Source: Fretibacter rubidus (lineage in GTDB: Bacteria; Pseudomonadota; Alphaproteobacteria; Caulobacterales; Maricaulaceae). From it: a DNA stretch of 64,000 bases. Made by a program: the position numbers and the translations under genes. Shown here one piece after another: positions 1 through 8,237 of this stretch (within the stretch, counting starts at the first letter, position 1; each line of letters begins with the position of its first letter). The stretch spans positions 1,178,001-1,242,000 of the forward strand of contig NZ_CP163423.1 in NCBI RefSeq assembly GCF_041429785.1. The letters are read 5' to 3'. The notes under the pieces were generated by a model, which was not told where the DNA came from, ran no database searches, and saw only the letters and a program-made list of their open reading frames with translations.

Positions 1-1
1 T

Positions 2-358
2 AATGTTCAATGGGAGACGATATTGCGGTCTGTTTCGGCCAACCGGTCTTACCGCTGGGTCAATAAGGGAGCGATCAGTCCCAAAAGCATCGCCAATTTT
101 CTGACGCTTGATCGGTCTATGCCGCGTTCGCTCATGTTTTGCCAATGCGAAATTGCCCATAATTTGGGTCACTTAAACCGGGCATATGGCACACAACATG
201 AAAGCCAGACATTGTCCGAAGCCTTATTGAACAGTCTGCAATCGCAAACAATTGACAGCGTTATGGCGCAAGGCCTTCATGAATTTATCACTAACTTCCT
301 GCGCCAAAACCAAGCATTGGGAGCACAAATAGAAAGCGATTACAGCTTTTACGCTTAG
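2..358 (+). CDS. alpha-E domain protein (DUF403), C-terminal part, cut by window start
   Basis: The reading frame is open from base 2, so the gene begins upstream of the window and only about 118 C-terminal residues are visible. The early stretch WETILRSVSANRSYRW and the later FLTLDRSMPRSLMFC match the helical alpha-E (DUF403) family, in which a 'LDR.FPRS..FC' stretch is typical. The function of the family is not established; members occur beside circularly permuted ATP-grasp proteins, transglutaminase-like proteins and Anbu proteases, and the next two genes are exactly these. The stop codon is two bases before the start of the next gene, so they are surely co-transcribed. An ATP-grasp gene is expected just upstream, outside the window. 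Confidence 0.8.
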   Translation, partial: NVQWETILRSVSANRSYRWVNKGAISPKSIANFLTLDRSMPRSLMFCQCEIAHNLGHLNRAYGTQHESQTLSEALLNSLQSQTIDSVMAQGLHEFITNFLRQNQALGAQIESDYSFYA

Positions 359-360
359 CC

Positions 361-1161
361 ATGATTTTAGATATTGCACATAAAACGGAATATCGATTTG
401 ACGAAGCGCCGCATTACGGCTTGCAGCAAATCCGGCTGACGCCCTTATCCGGCGATAGCCAGCGTGTTAAAAACTGGACCCTGACTTTTGATGGGGGACA
501 GGAAGAAGCTGTCTTTACCGATCATTACCAAAACACCGTCACCTTAATCAGCCTTGATAGGGGCGCAAAACACCTGACCGTTACCTCGCGCGGGCAAGTC
601 GAGATTTTGGATAATCACGGAGTTGTCGGCGCGCATATGGGCTATGCGCCGCTTTGGCTTTATCTTCGCGATACACCGTTAACGACGCCCGGTGTCGGCG
701 TGGAAAAACTGGTCAAAAAATTTACAGCCTTTGAGGGCACAGATCTGGATAAGCTGCATAAATTATCCAAACTCATCGGGAAACGCGTCAGTTACGAGAC
801 CGGACAAACGGACGCGATGAGCACAGCGGAGGATGCGATTAAGGCCGGGGCCGGGGTCTGCCAAGACCATAGTCATATTTTCATTGCTGCTGCGCGCCGT
901 GCGGGGTTTCCTGCGCGCTATGTCAGTGGGTATTTAATGATGAACGACACAATTGCACAGGACGCAACCCATGCATGGGCCGAAGTTTACGTGCCAACAC
1001 TGGGCTGGACAGGGTTTGATGTGTCCAATCAAATTTCCCCTGATAGTCGCTATGTTCGTGTGGCAACAGGACTTGATTATTCCGCCGCAGCGCCTATCTC
1101 TGGGCTTACATTTGGCGGCCAGAACGAATCAATTTCTGTCGACGTGCAAGTGCAACAATAA
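361..1161 (+). CDS. transglutaminase-like cysteine peptidase family protein
   Basis: 266 residues with no signal peptide, so probably cytoplasmic. The N-terminal half is a beta-rich 'bacterial transglutaminase-like N-terminal' region (IAHKTEYRFDEAPHYGLQQIRLTP). The C-terminal half carries the transglutaminase-core triad: Cys167 in GAGVCQDHSH, His204 in ATHAWAEVY and Asp220 in GWTGFDVSN. Family members either hydrolyse peptide/isopeptide bonds or cross-link, and the substrate here cannot be told. It sits between an alpha-E protein (2-base gap) and an Anbu protease (11-base gap), the conserved cluster proposed to make and break a peptide-like modification. Family assignment is firm, role is inference. 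Confidence 0.9.
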   Translation: MILDIAHKTEYRFDEAPHYGLQQIRLTPLSGDSQRVKNWTLTFDGGQEEAVFTDHYQNTVTLISLDRGAKHLTVTSRGQVEILDNHGVVGAHMGYAPLWLYLRDTPLTTPGVGVEKLVKKFTAFEGTDLDKLHKLSKLIGKRVSYETGQTDAMSTAEDAIKAGAGVCQDHSHIFIAAARRAGFPARYVSGYLMMNDTIAQDATHAWAEVYVPTLGWTGFDVSNQISPDSRYVRVATGLDYSAAAPISGLTFGGQNESISVDVQVQQ

Positions 1162-1172
1162 GAGAATAATTC

Positions 1173-1916
1173 ATGACATATTGTGTTGGTTTGCGCCTGA
1201 ATAGAGGGCTTGTCTTCATGTCTGATACCCGCACAAATGCTGGTGTTGATGACATTGCGACGGTTAAAAAAATGCATAGCTGGCATGTCGAAGGTGACCG
1301 CGTTATCACATTGATGACGGCCGGTAATCTGGCGACCACCCAAGCGTTGATTAGTGTGCTGGACGAACGGTCGAAAGTGCCGGAAGATCGTGATCCGTCT
1401 ATCCTTGCCGTTCCAACGATGTTTCAAGTTGCGCGCCTGATTGGCAAGACGTTAAAAGAGGTCATCCAAGCCAATTCCGATACGGGGCAGACCGCAGAGT
1501 CGGCCTTTAACGCAACGTTGATTTTGGGTGGTCAAATCAAAGGCATGGCGCCGCGCCTTTTTATGATTTACCCCGAAGGCAACTTTATTGAGGCGCAAAA
1601 CGACACGCCGTTTTTCCAAATTGGCGAGACAAAATACGGGCGGCCCATATTAGTGCGCGCCCAAGACCCAACGATGAGCTTTGAAGAGGCGGTTCGCCTG
1701 CTGATCGTGTCTTTTGACTCGACGATAAAGGCGAATTTGTCTGTTGGTTTACCGCTGGATTTGATGACGTATGAAGCCGATAGCCTGACCCTTGGTATGC
1801 AGAAGCGGTTTAAACGCGATGATAAATACGTGCGTACAATTTCAACAGGATGGGGCAAGGCTTTGAAAAAGGCGTTGGATGGTTTGCCCGACTTCACATT
1901 TAATGAAACCCAATAA
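1173..1916 (+). CDS. proteasome-type protease of the Anbu family
   Basis: 247 residues. The chain starts MTYCVGLRLNRGLVFMSDTR, so removal of Met exposes Thr as the N-terminal nucleophile, as in proteasome beta subunits and HslV. Asp18 and Lys33 (numbered with Met) fall at the positions of the canonical Asp17/Lys33. The length is well above HslV (~175 residues) and matches Anbu, 'ancestral beta subunit', which forms open helical or ring assemblies without a known dedicated ATPase. A purine-rich AGAG lies before the ATG. It is the last gene of the alpha-E/transglutaminase cluster. The next gene is convergent, with only 16 bases between stops. Confidence 0.9.
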   Translation: MTYCVGLRLNRGLVFMSDTRTNAGVDDIATVKKMHSWHVEGDRVITLMTAGNLATTQALISVLDERSKVPEDRDPSILAVPTMFQVARLIGKTLKEVIQANSDTGQTAESAFNATLILGGQIKGMAPRLFMIYPEGNFIEAQNDTPFFQIGETKYGRPILVRAQDPTMSFEEAVRLLIVSFDSTIKANLSVGLPLDLMTYEADSLTLGMQKRFKRDDKYVRTISTGWGKALKKALDGLPDFTFNETQ

Positions 1917-1932
1917 AACTGTCCTTTATTGG

Positions 1933-3009
1933 CTACTTCCGACGCCGTCTTGAAAATGTTGGCATTGACCCGCGCGACTTATATTCGCGCTCTTCATCAG
2001 TGGGCGCAAAAATCAGCTTATCGCGTTCAAAATCAAGGATATAGCGCTCATTCTTTAACGCGTCTGCGCCGATGATGATAAACGGGTTATCCTCTATCCC
2101 AAGCACGTTAAGGCTCTCGAAATCGAGCACAATGAACTCTGTGCCCTCAAAAAGTTTTTGCCCAGCACGGTAATCTGTGGCCCGAATTTTTGAGACGGGT
2201 TGAAACGTACCGACCGCGCCTTCGATTTCCCATTTCTTCAAGAGTCGGCTTTTGACAGCGCGGAGTTGCGGAAAACGAGATGTGTTCCAATTCATCAAAT
2301 TAAATTCAGATCCCGTGTCCAGAAGCGCAGGCGTCAGCGCATTGCCAAGCCGCACATCCATAAAATGGAGCTGTCGTCCGTCCTCTAAAAATGGGTTGGG
2401 TTTAAGGGTGACGACCCGCCAACTTGGCGGTGCAGATATCATACCCATGTCTTTGGGTATGAGCTTTAAGACCTCCTGTGGCCGGTCAACATAGATATGA
2501 AATTGGGACAATATATCCATCCCTAAAATGCCGTCGTGCAGCTCTTTATCGCGGGCTTTACGCTCTGGATTATTCAGGCGTGCAATAGGCACGTCATTGA
2601 GGGTGGCTGTGCCCAATCTCAGCGTCGGCAGCGTCACAAGTGGTTGAATGTCCGCCGCCAGCATGCCGTGAATGCGCACCTGTTGTTGCCCGTCAACGGC
2701 CTTACCTATTGTCTGGCCCATTGTTTGCCCCGTCGTCTGGCCCATTGTCTGCCCCAGGCGTTCCCATTCTGACGCGTAAAGCGCGGAATGGGTTGCACCC
2801 GTATCCAACATCAAATTAACCTGCCGTCCGTTGGGCAACCCTGCGTCAATTACCATGCGGCCATGCGGCGTGGCGGGGAGCGTGAAGGTAAGCACGCGCG
2901 GGTCAGTCTCTATGTCGGAAATGGATATGCCTTGTGCGCGCGGCACAGTCTCGCAAGCGACCAATGAGGCCGCAGCCACTATTAAAAATGCCCACTTCAA
3001 AAAGCTCAT
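1933..3009 (-). CDS. lipoprotein with two retropepsin-like aspartyl protease domains
   Basis: 358 residues. The N-terminus is a lipoprotein signal with lipobox SLVAC and Cys19. Two aspartic-protease half-domains follow: LMLDTGATHSALY (Asp69) and ALLDTGSEFNLMN (Asp231). Each is followed by a hydrophobic-hydrophobic-Gly motif (GILGMDIL and IIIGADAL). Single-domain bacterial retropepsin-like proteins act as dimers, so two active-site motifs in one chain could pair internally as in pepsin. Residues 86-102 are a degenerate GQTM/GQTT/GQTI repeat inserted after the first domain. The tail is basic (RRRRK). It faces the periplasm. It is divergent from the P450 gene. Substrate unknown. Confidence 0.75.
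   Translation of the reverse strand: MSFLKWAFLIVAAASLVACETVPRAQGISISDIETDPRVLTFTLPATPHGRMVIDAGLPNGRQVNLMLDTGATHSALYASEWERLGQTMGQTTGQTMGQTIGKAVDGQQQVRIHGMLAADIQPLVTLPTLRLGTATLNDVPIARLNNPERKARDKELHDGILGMDILSQFHIYVDRPQEVLKLIPKDMGMISAPPSWRVVTLKPNPFLEDGRQLHFMDVRLGNALTPALLDTGSEFNLMNWNTSRFPQLRAVKSRLLKKWEIEGAVGTFQPVSKIRATDYRAGQKLFEGTEFIVLDFESLNVLGIEDNPFIIIGADALKNERYILDFERDKLIFAPTDEEREYKSRGSMPTFSRRRRK
2706..2754. repeat. 12-bp tandem repeat inside the aspartyl protease gene
   Basis: About four copies of a 12-base unit (consensus GGCCCATTGTCT on the + strand) encode the GQTM-GQTT-GQTM-GQTI stretch of the lipoprotein on the minus strand. Multiples of 12 keep the frame, so copy-number changes would only lengthen or shorten a linker. 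Confidence 0.8.
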
Positions 3010-3064
3010 GGAGAGACTATAGGCGAAGCGCCCGGAATTACCGCATCAAATATAAGAGAGCGGC

Positions 3065-4522
3065 ATGGATATTCGTGACACGGGCGGGCGTGACACAAAC
3101 TGGTGTAAACCAAGCCCCACCGCCGCGCGTAATGATATTATGACAGCGTCCCCAGCATCCAAACCTTCTGACGGGCTTTTTTATCCGCCGCACGCTAAGC
3201 CGCTGACGGGGAAAGAAAGCTTTGTGCAATCGACCTATAAGTTCTTGAAAAACCCGCTTGAGGGCTTTGGTCCGCTCGCTTACGCGCAACCAATCGTCAG
3301 TCTCAAGACCTTTTGGTATCGCACCCATGTGGTCAGCGACCCCGTCGGCATGCTCCAAGTGCTGGGAACGGAGAGCGCGAAATTTCAAAAAGCCCCGATT
3401 GACGGCCGTATCTTGGGCCCCGCGACCAAAGAGGGCCTGTTGTCCGTTGGCGGTGACCAATGGAAGACCCAACGCCGCGCCGTCGCGCCAATATTTGCGA
3501 AACGCCATATGGCCGACCTTGCGCCGATGATTGCGGATGTGCTGCGTGATTTCAAAGCTAAAATAGGTGAGGGCGGCTCGGTTGAGCTTAACGCCGCCAT
3601 GGCGGACGTGACCTTTGACGTGCTGGCTAAAACACTGCTGGGCGACCCATCTGGCATGGACCGCGAACGATTGAAAACGGCCACGCGCAAAGTGGTGACA
3701 TCAGCGGGTACGCTGCGGCCTGATGACCTTCTGCCCATGCCGCGCTGGATGCCGCGCCCCATCCCGCCCAGCGGGTCGCGGGCGTTAAAAGCATTGAAAG
3801 CCGCCGCAGATGACCTGCTGGACAGCCGTGTTGATGACACTGACGCGCGTGATCTGGTGGGGCTTTTGGTGTCTGCCACGGATCCGCATACGGGTCGCGC
3901 GCTTAGTCGCCGCGAACGGCGGGATAACCTGATCGGGTTCTTTATTGCGGGGCATGAAACCACGGCGCTGACCCTGACTTGGGCGCTATATTTGGCGGGT
4001 ATGCACGGCGCGACCTTTGCGCGCCTGCGGGACGAAGTCGACGCTGTGCGCCCTGATGGCGACATCAGCTATGATGATATGGCCGTCCTGCCATTTACCC
4101 GCGCTGTGATTGACGAGACCATGCGCCTGTTCCCGCCTGCGCCCATATTGAACCGTGAATGTATCGAGCCGACCACGCTTTATGGCCGCGATATCGCGCC
4201 TAATGATGTGGTGATTTTAAATAACTACATCATGCACCGCACAGACCGCCTGTGGGGTAATCCGCTGGCCTTTGACCCTGACCGCTTTTTGCGCGACCCC
4301 AGCCTTCGCAATAAAGGCGCACCGTTTATGCCTTTTGGTGCAGGCCCGCGTATCTGCGTCGGCATGGCCTTTGCGATTATGGAGGCGGTGATGGGCCTTG
4401 CGACACTGGTGCGCGATTACGACATTGATATATCCGCTGATTGCTATCCTCGCCCGCTCATGACCGTGACGCTTCGTCCCGAAGGCGGGATAAAGGCCAA
4501 GCTGACGGCAAGAGCGCGTTAG
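3065..4522 (+). CDS. cytochrome P450
   Basis: A heme-thiolate monooxygenase, without a membrane anchor, so probably soluble. Numbered from the ATG at 3140: the oxygen-binding I-helix motif AGHETT is at 270-275, ExxR (ETMR) at 326-329, and the heme loop FGAGPRICVG places the axial Cys at 406. Substrate cannot be deduced; the chain resembles the class of bacterial P450s related to fatty-acid or alkane hydroxylases. Two starts are possible. The ATG at 3065 has a good AAGAGAG ribosome site but adds 25 non-family-like residues. The ATG at 3140 gives 460 residues, nearer the usual length, but has no clear ribosome site. No ferredoxin or reductase gene is adjacent. The stop overlaps that of the convergent DedA gene by two bases. 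Confidence 0.92.
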   Translation: MDIRDTGGRDTNWCKPSPTAARNDIMTASPASKPSDGLFYPPHAKPLTGKESFVQSTYKFLKNPLEGFGPLAYAQPIVSLKTFWYRTHVVSDPVGMLQVLGTESAKFQKAPIDGRILGPATKEGLLSVGGDQWKTQRRAVAPIFAKRHMADLAPMIADVLRDFKAKIGEGGSVELNAAMADVTFDVLAKTLLGDPSGMDRERLKTATRKVVTSAGTLRPDDLLPMPRWMPRPIPPSGSRALKALKAAADDLLDSRVDDTDARDLVGLLVSATDPHTGRALSRRERRDNLIGFFIAGHETTALTLTWALYLAGMHGATFARLRDEVDAVRPDGDISYDDMAVLPFTRAVIDETMRLFPPAPILNRECIEPTTLYGRDIAPNDVVILNNYIMHRTDRLWGNPLAFDPDRFLRDPSLRNKGAPFMPFGAGPRICVGMAFAIMEAVMGLATLVRDYDIDISADCYPRPLMTVTLRPEGGIKAKLTARAR

Positions 4523-5064
4523 GACTCATCTGTTCGCCGCCTTATGAAATATGTCGCGATGACGGTCAGTAACACTGTAATCGCTACAACGGGTAATATC
4601 CATTTCAGATGTTCGCCCATAACCATGCCGAGCGTGGCGACCACGGTAAAGACGACTGTAATATACAGTAGCGCCGTGATGGTTATACCAAGGCAGTATT
4701 TCCAATAGGGCACATGGAAATAGCCGCAAGCAAAGTAGGTCGGGATACGCGCGAGTGGGATGAACCGCCCAACAAGCAGCGTTTTAAACAAATTGCCTTG
4801 GACTTTGTCGCCCATGGCGATGACTTTGTCTTTTTGTGCCTGTTTTTGACCTTGGGGATGTTTTAGAGCCCACCAGCCCAGCCAATATTTCCAGTAATCA
4901 GACAAGCAAAGCCCCAGCCATATAGTGAGAAAGACAGCAATTTTTGGAAGTTTACCGCTCTCTGCAAGGCCAGCGGCATAGAGCACGGCAGCGTCCTCTT
5001 GAACAAACGGGCCTAGCAATATGGAGCCGTATAGAAACAGCAAGGAATCGGGCAACATATCCAT
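4519..5064 (-). CDS. DedA/VTT-family membrane protein
   Basis: 181 residues with three to four hydrophobic segments. The N-terminal stretch LYGSILLGPFVQEDAAVLYAAGLAESG and the later GRFIPLARIPTYFACGYFHVPYWKY match the DedA/SNARE-associated (VTT) family: an acidic pair after the first re-entrant loop and a conserved basic 'GRF.P..R' before the second. DedA proteins are inner-membrane lipid scramblases or transporters, for example for undecaprenyl phosphate or phosphatidylethanolamine. The gene is convergent with the P450 gene and divergent from tig. It stands alone, so the substrate is not indicated by context. Confidence 0.85.
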   Translation of the reverse strand: MDMLPDSLLFLYGSILLGPFVQEDAAVLYAAGLAESGKLPKIAVFLTIWLGLCLSDYWKYWLGWWALKHPQGQKQAQKDKVIAMGDKVQGNLFKTLLVGRFIPLARIPTYFACGYFHVPYWKYCLGITITALLYITVVFTVVATLGMVMGEHLKWILPVVAITVLLTVIATYFIRRRTDES

Positions 5065-5177
5065 GAATTATGCGCTCCGGGCTGCAAAACACGACTAAAT
5101 CATCCCAAACATGGCCATTCGCGCGGTGATAGCAAGAATTTTCGCTGAATTTCGTTGCATAATTCCCCCGATAGACA

Positions 5178-5206
5178 TTGCAACGGATGGGACACCGTGA
5201 CATAAC
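5178..5206 (+). promoter_or_regulatory. possible sigma70-type promoter for tig
   Basis: TTGCAA and CATAAC are separated by exactly 17 bases, 130 bases upstream of the tig start. Each hexamer matches the consensus at four of six positions. This is the best candidate seen in the tig upstream region, but matches of this quality also occur by chance. Confidence 0.3.
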
Positions 5207-5337
5207 GCGCTCGCAATTTGGCTGCAAATGTTGGGTCGTGCTGTGTCTTGTTACAAGAGGCGCATGCGGCCTTTGGCACTTATAGCGGCTATGACAAGAT
5301 AATGGCGTGTATGCGCCGCAAAATGGACGGACGAACC

Positions 5338-6678
5338 ATGGAAGTAAAAGAACTAAAATCTGAGGGCCTCAGCAAGACATTCGCTGTCACTGTGTCCAAA
5401 GAGGATTTGAACACAAAGCTAGAAGCCAAAATCAAAGAGATGCAGCCGCAAGTATCTCTCAAAGGCTTCCGTCCCGGTAAAGTGCCTGTGGCCCATATCC
5501 GCAAGATGTTTGGTCAATCCATCATGAAGGACCTCGTTGAGGAAACCGTGAATGAGACCAGCCAGCAAGCGATTAACGACAATAAGCTCCGCCCAGCCGG
5601 TCAGCCGCAAGTTGACCTTCGCGCGAATGGTGAAGACGTTACAACAGGTAAAGCTGATTTAGAATATCAACTGACCGTTGAAACTATCCCTGAATTTGAC
5701 ATTGCTGACATTTCAAAAATGAAATTCACCAAGCTCACGGCCGAAGTCGATGATAAAGTGCTCGAAGAGCGTATCGGTAAATTGGCCGAAGGTCAGAAAA
5801 CCTATAAGAAAAAAGCTAAAACAGCCAAAGCGAAAGACGGCGACGCCGTGCTTATCGACTTTGTTGGCTCCGTTGACGGTGTCCCGTTTGACGGCGGCGC
5901 GATGGAAGGTCACCAACTTGTTCTTGGGTCTGGCGCGTTTATCCCTGGTTTCGAGGAAGGCCTTATCGGCGTGAAAGCCGGTGATGAGTTGGACGTGAAG
6001 GTCACATTCCCAGCAGAATACCAAGCCGCTGATTTGGCTGGCAAAGACGCTGTCTTTGCAACTAAGGTCATCGAAGTTCAAGGCGCGAAAGACGCCGAAA
6101 TTGATGATGATCTGGCGACAAAATTCGGTCTTGAAGATCTGGCCAAGCTAAAAGAGCTGGTCAAAGAGCAGACAGAGCAAGAATTTGCAGGGCAGTCACG
6201 CATGAAGCTTAAGCGCGCGATTTTGGACGAGCTTGACAAGGCACATAGTTTTGATTTGCCGCCAAACATGGTCGAAGCCGAGTTTGAAAACATCTGGGCG
6301 CAGGTTCAGGCGGAAAAAGAGCAGGGTCAGCTTGACGAAGACGACGCCAAGAAAACAGATAAGCAGCTTGAAAAAGACTACCGCAAAATCGCTGAGCGCC
6401 GCGTGCGCCTCGGTCTTGTTTTGGCTGAAATGGGCCAGAAAGAGGAAGTCACAATTTCCAATGAAGAGCTTCAAGGTGCCATGATTGCCGAAGCCCGTCG
6501 TTACCCTGGGCAAGAGCAGCAAGTGATTGAGTTCTATCAAAAGAACCCGAACGCTATTGCCCAGCTTCGCGCGCCCATCTTTGAAGAAAAGGTCGTCGAC
6601 CTGATCATTGAGAAAGCCGAAGTCAAAGACAAAAAAGTCAAAGAAGAAAAACTCTTTGAAGAAGACGCGATGTTATAG
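5338..6678 (+). CDS. tig: trigger factor, ribosome-associated chaperone and prolyl isomerase
   Basis: 446 residues from the ATG at 5338, where the family-typical MEVKELKSEGLSKTF begins behind a GGACGG ribosome site; the frame stays open for 40 codons upstream but that part is not family-like. The ribosome-docking loop GFRPGKVP is near residue 42. The FKBP-type isomerase domain starts at GDAVLIDFVGSVDGVPFDGG near 165. A long helical C-terminal chaperone domain follows with several Lys/Glu-rich helices. The protein binds ribosomal protein L23 at the exit tunnel and shelters nascent chains. It is the first gene of the widespread tig-clpP-clpX-lon neighbourhood, although clpP is 3 kb away here. 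A strong terminator follows. Confidence 0.97.
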   Translation: MEVKELKSEGLSKTFAVTVSKEDLNTKLEAKIKEMQPQVSLKGFRPGKVPVAHIRKMFGQSIMKDLVEETVNETSQQAINDNKLRPAGQPQVDLRANGEDVTTGKADLEYQLTVETIPEFDIADISKMKFTKLTAEVDDKVLEERIGKLAEGQKTYKKKAKTAKAKDGDAVLIDFVGSVDGVPFDGGAMEGHQLVLGSGAFIPGFEEGLIGVKAGDELDVKVTFPAEYQAADLAGKDAVFATKVIEVQGAKDAEIDDDLATKFGLEDLAKLKELVKEQTEQEFAGQSRMKLKRAILDELDKAHSFDLPPNMVEAEFENIWAQVQAEKEQGQLDEDDAKKTDKQLEKDYRKIAERRVRLGLVLAEMGQKEEVTISNEELQGAMIAEARRYPGQEQQVIEFYQKNPNAIAQLRAPIFEEKVVDLIIEKAEVKDKKVKEEKLFEEDAML

Positions 6679-6701
6679 CGTTTGCGACACGATTAAGTTT
6701 C

Positions 6702-6730
6702 AAAACCCAGCTTAACGGCTGGGTTTTTTA
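6702..6730 (+). terminator. rho-independent terminator of tig
   Basis: Inverted repeat AAAACCCAGC / GCTGGGTTTT with a six-base loop (TTAACG), running into a T tract, 24 bases after the tig stop. The remaining 228 bases before the next gene (a minus-strand gene) show no gene or clear signal. Confidence 0.9.
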
Positions 6731-6958
6731 TTGGGTGACGGGGTGTTAGGGTCGAGGCCATAGAGAGTTGATTAAACGGTTCAAAAACGGTCGCTGATTA
6801 TGTTTTCCTTGTTCCCTGGACGCGTACTCGGTTTATCTTGCTCAAGTATAAACCATCTTTTTCCCCTATTTATACTCACGGGTTTAAAACGCGATACCCC
6901 AAAGGGATGTCTTATGTTGTTGGCTAGTTTCCTTTATCATAGCCGCCCATAACCCTCG

Positions 6959-7516
6959 CTAATCATAGCAATCGGCAAGCAAAGCCCTCATAAACTCTAA
7001 CCCTAACTGCTGCGTCAATTCAATATTTCGGATGGGGATAGTCTCTGGATTGGGATAGGTTTTTAAGGCTGCCTCAACGCTGGCCTCTCGTAAAATATGC
7101 AGCATGGGGTAAGGGGACCGGTTGGTGTAATGGCTGGGGTCATCCGGTGCCGGGCCTGCAAAGCAGTAATCAGGGTGAAAACTCGCCAATTGATAAATCC
7201 CCTCATAACCTTCGGCTTTTAACAAGGCATTGGCGATGTCGAGCATATCTAAATAGGCCTCAAAATCAGAGAGAGCTGAGGGAAATATCAAAAGGGTCGT
7301 TTCCCTCTTTATATCCTGATCCAGCGCGGCGCATTGGATCATGAGCTGCTCTAACTGCGCGGGCAAATCAGCTGTCTCAATCACCTCATAATGAATGCGG
7401 CCCCTGTCATGTTCGCGCTTTGCAAAGGGGCAGAGGGTATATTGAATAATGACATCTGAGAGCCATTTTTGGGTTTGATGGATGACGGTGGCGGTGGTGG
7501 GGGCAGGGCTTAGCAT
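6959..7516 (-). CDS. DUF1415 family protein
   Basis: 185 residues, no signal peptide or membrane segment. The sequence TQKWLSDVIIQYTLCPFAKRE near the N-terminus and the central YQLASFHPDYCFAG followed by TNRSPYPMLHILRE are characteristic of DUF1415, a widespread proteobacterial family without a known function. Conserved Cys, His, Asp and Arg residues in these stretches (CPF, FHPDY, RSPYP) could suggest an enzymatic or metal-binding site, but that is only inference. It begins four bases after the release-factor-like gene, so the two form one minus-strand operon. Length is normal for the family. Confidence 0.88.
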   Translation of the reverse strand: MLSPAPTTATVIHQTQKWLSDVIIQYTLCPFAKREHDRGRIHYEVIETADLPAQLEQLMIQCAALDQDIKRETTLLIFPSALSDFEAYLDMLDIANALLKAEGYEGIYQLASFHPDYCFAGPAPDDPSHYTNRSPYPMLHILREASVEAALKTYPNPETIPIRNIELTQQLGLEFMRALLADCYD

Positions 7517-7520
7517 TGTG

Positions 7521-8051
7521 TCACGGTCGCCGCAGGTTCACGAGGTTCATCTTTGCTCGCGCTTGGTTGACGGCGTTCCACGCATGGGGGTCTTTTGACA
7601 GCACACGAATGAGTTTGCCCGTTGAAATGTCGAGCGCGCTGGCGGATTGACCAATCACCCAGTCGTGATGGGCAAGCACGTCCAGTAAACCTGCGATGAA
7701 CCTAGCATAGCGGTGGTCTTTTTTGCCGAGTGTCCAAGCGCCTTGTTGGGGTGATAAGGCCGGGTCGAGCGGGCCGCCCGGCGTCACGGGCATCCGCAAT
7801 TGTATCGCTATGGCCGAGCGGAGGCGCCTTAGGGCCTCGGCCTTGTTACGATGTTGGGAGCGGTGATCGGCGCATAGGGCGACGACGGCGCCGTCCAAGA
7901 CTGACAAACGGACAGCGGAATCCGTTGTATTACGATGTTGACCGCCGGGACCAGAGGCGCGGTAGGTTTCTTGGTGGCAATGTCGCAGCAAAGCGTTGTC
8001 ATCCAGATCAAGAAGCGCGTTACGGGTCGGTATGGCCTTGGTGGGGTGCAT
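7521..8051 (-). CDS. release-factor-like peptidyl-tRNA hydrolase domain protein
   Basis: 176 residues. The motif [18 protein letters not shown] (GGQ at residues 36-38) is the catalytic loop of class I release factors, which hydrolyses peptidyl-tRNA in the ribosomal P site. The codon-reading domain of RF1/RF2 is absent, as in ArfB/YaeJ-type rescue factors. However, the long basic C-terminal tail of ArfB is not seen; instead about 100 further residues follow ([22 protein letters not shown]...). It therefore belongs to the 'peptide chain release factor-like' family rather than ArfB proper. A role in rescuing stalled ribosomes is plausible. It is the first gene of the operon with the DUF1415 gene. 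Confidence 0.82.
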   Translation of the reverse strand: MHPTKAIPTRNALLDLDDNALLRHCHQETYRASGPGGQHRNTTDSAVRLSVLDGAVVALCADHRSQHRNKAEALRRLRSAIAIQLRMPVTPGGPLDPALSPQQGAWTLGKKDHRYARFIAGLLDVLAHHDWVIGQSASALDISTGKLIRVLSKDPHAWNAVNQARAKMNLVNLRRP

Positions 8052-8237
8052 GATGATTGCCTAACATCTTTGGATGTTTGCCGACACAGTATAAATTAAA
8101 ATGATTGGGAATGCGGTAACATCACACTATGGTTTACTTGCGTCATCGGGTGCTTTCCTAGCTAAATTAACCCGCGGCTACACTAAACCCACGGCGGTGC
8201 ATGGCCGTATCCATGTAAAGACTGCAATAAGGCCCCC

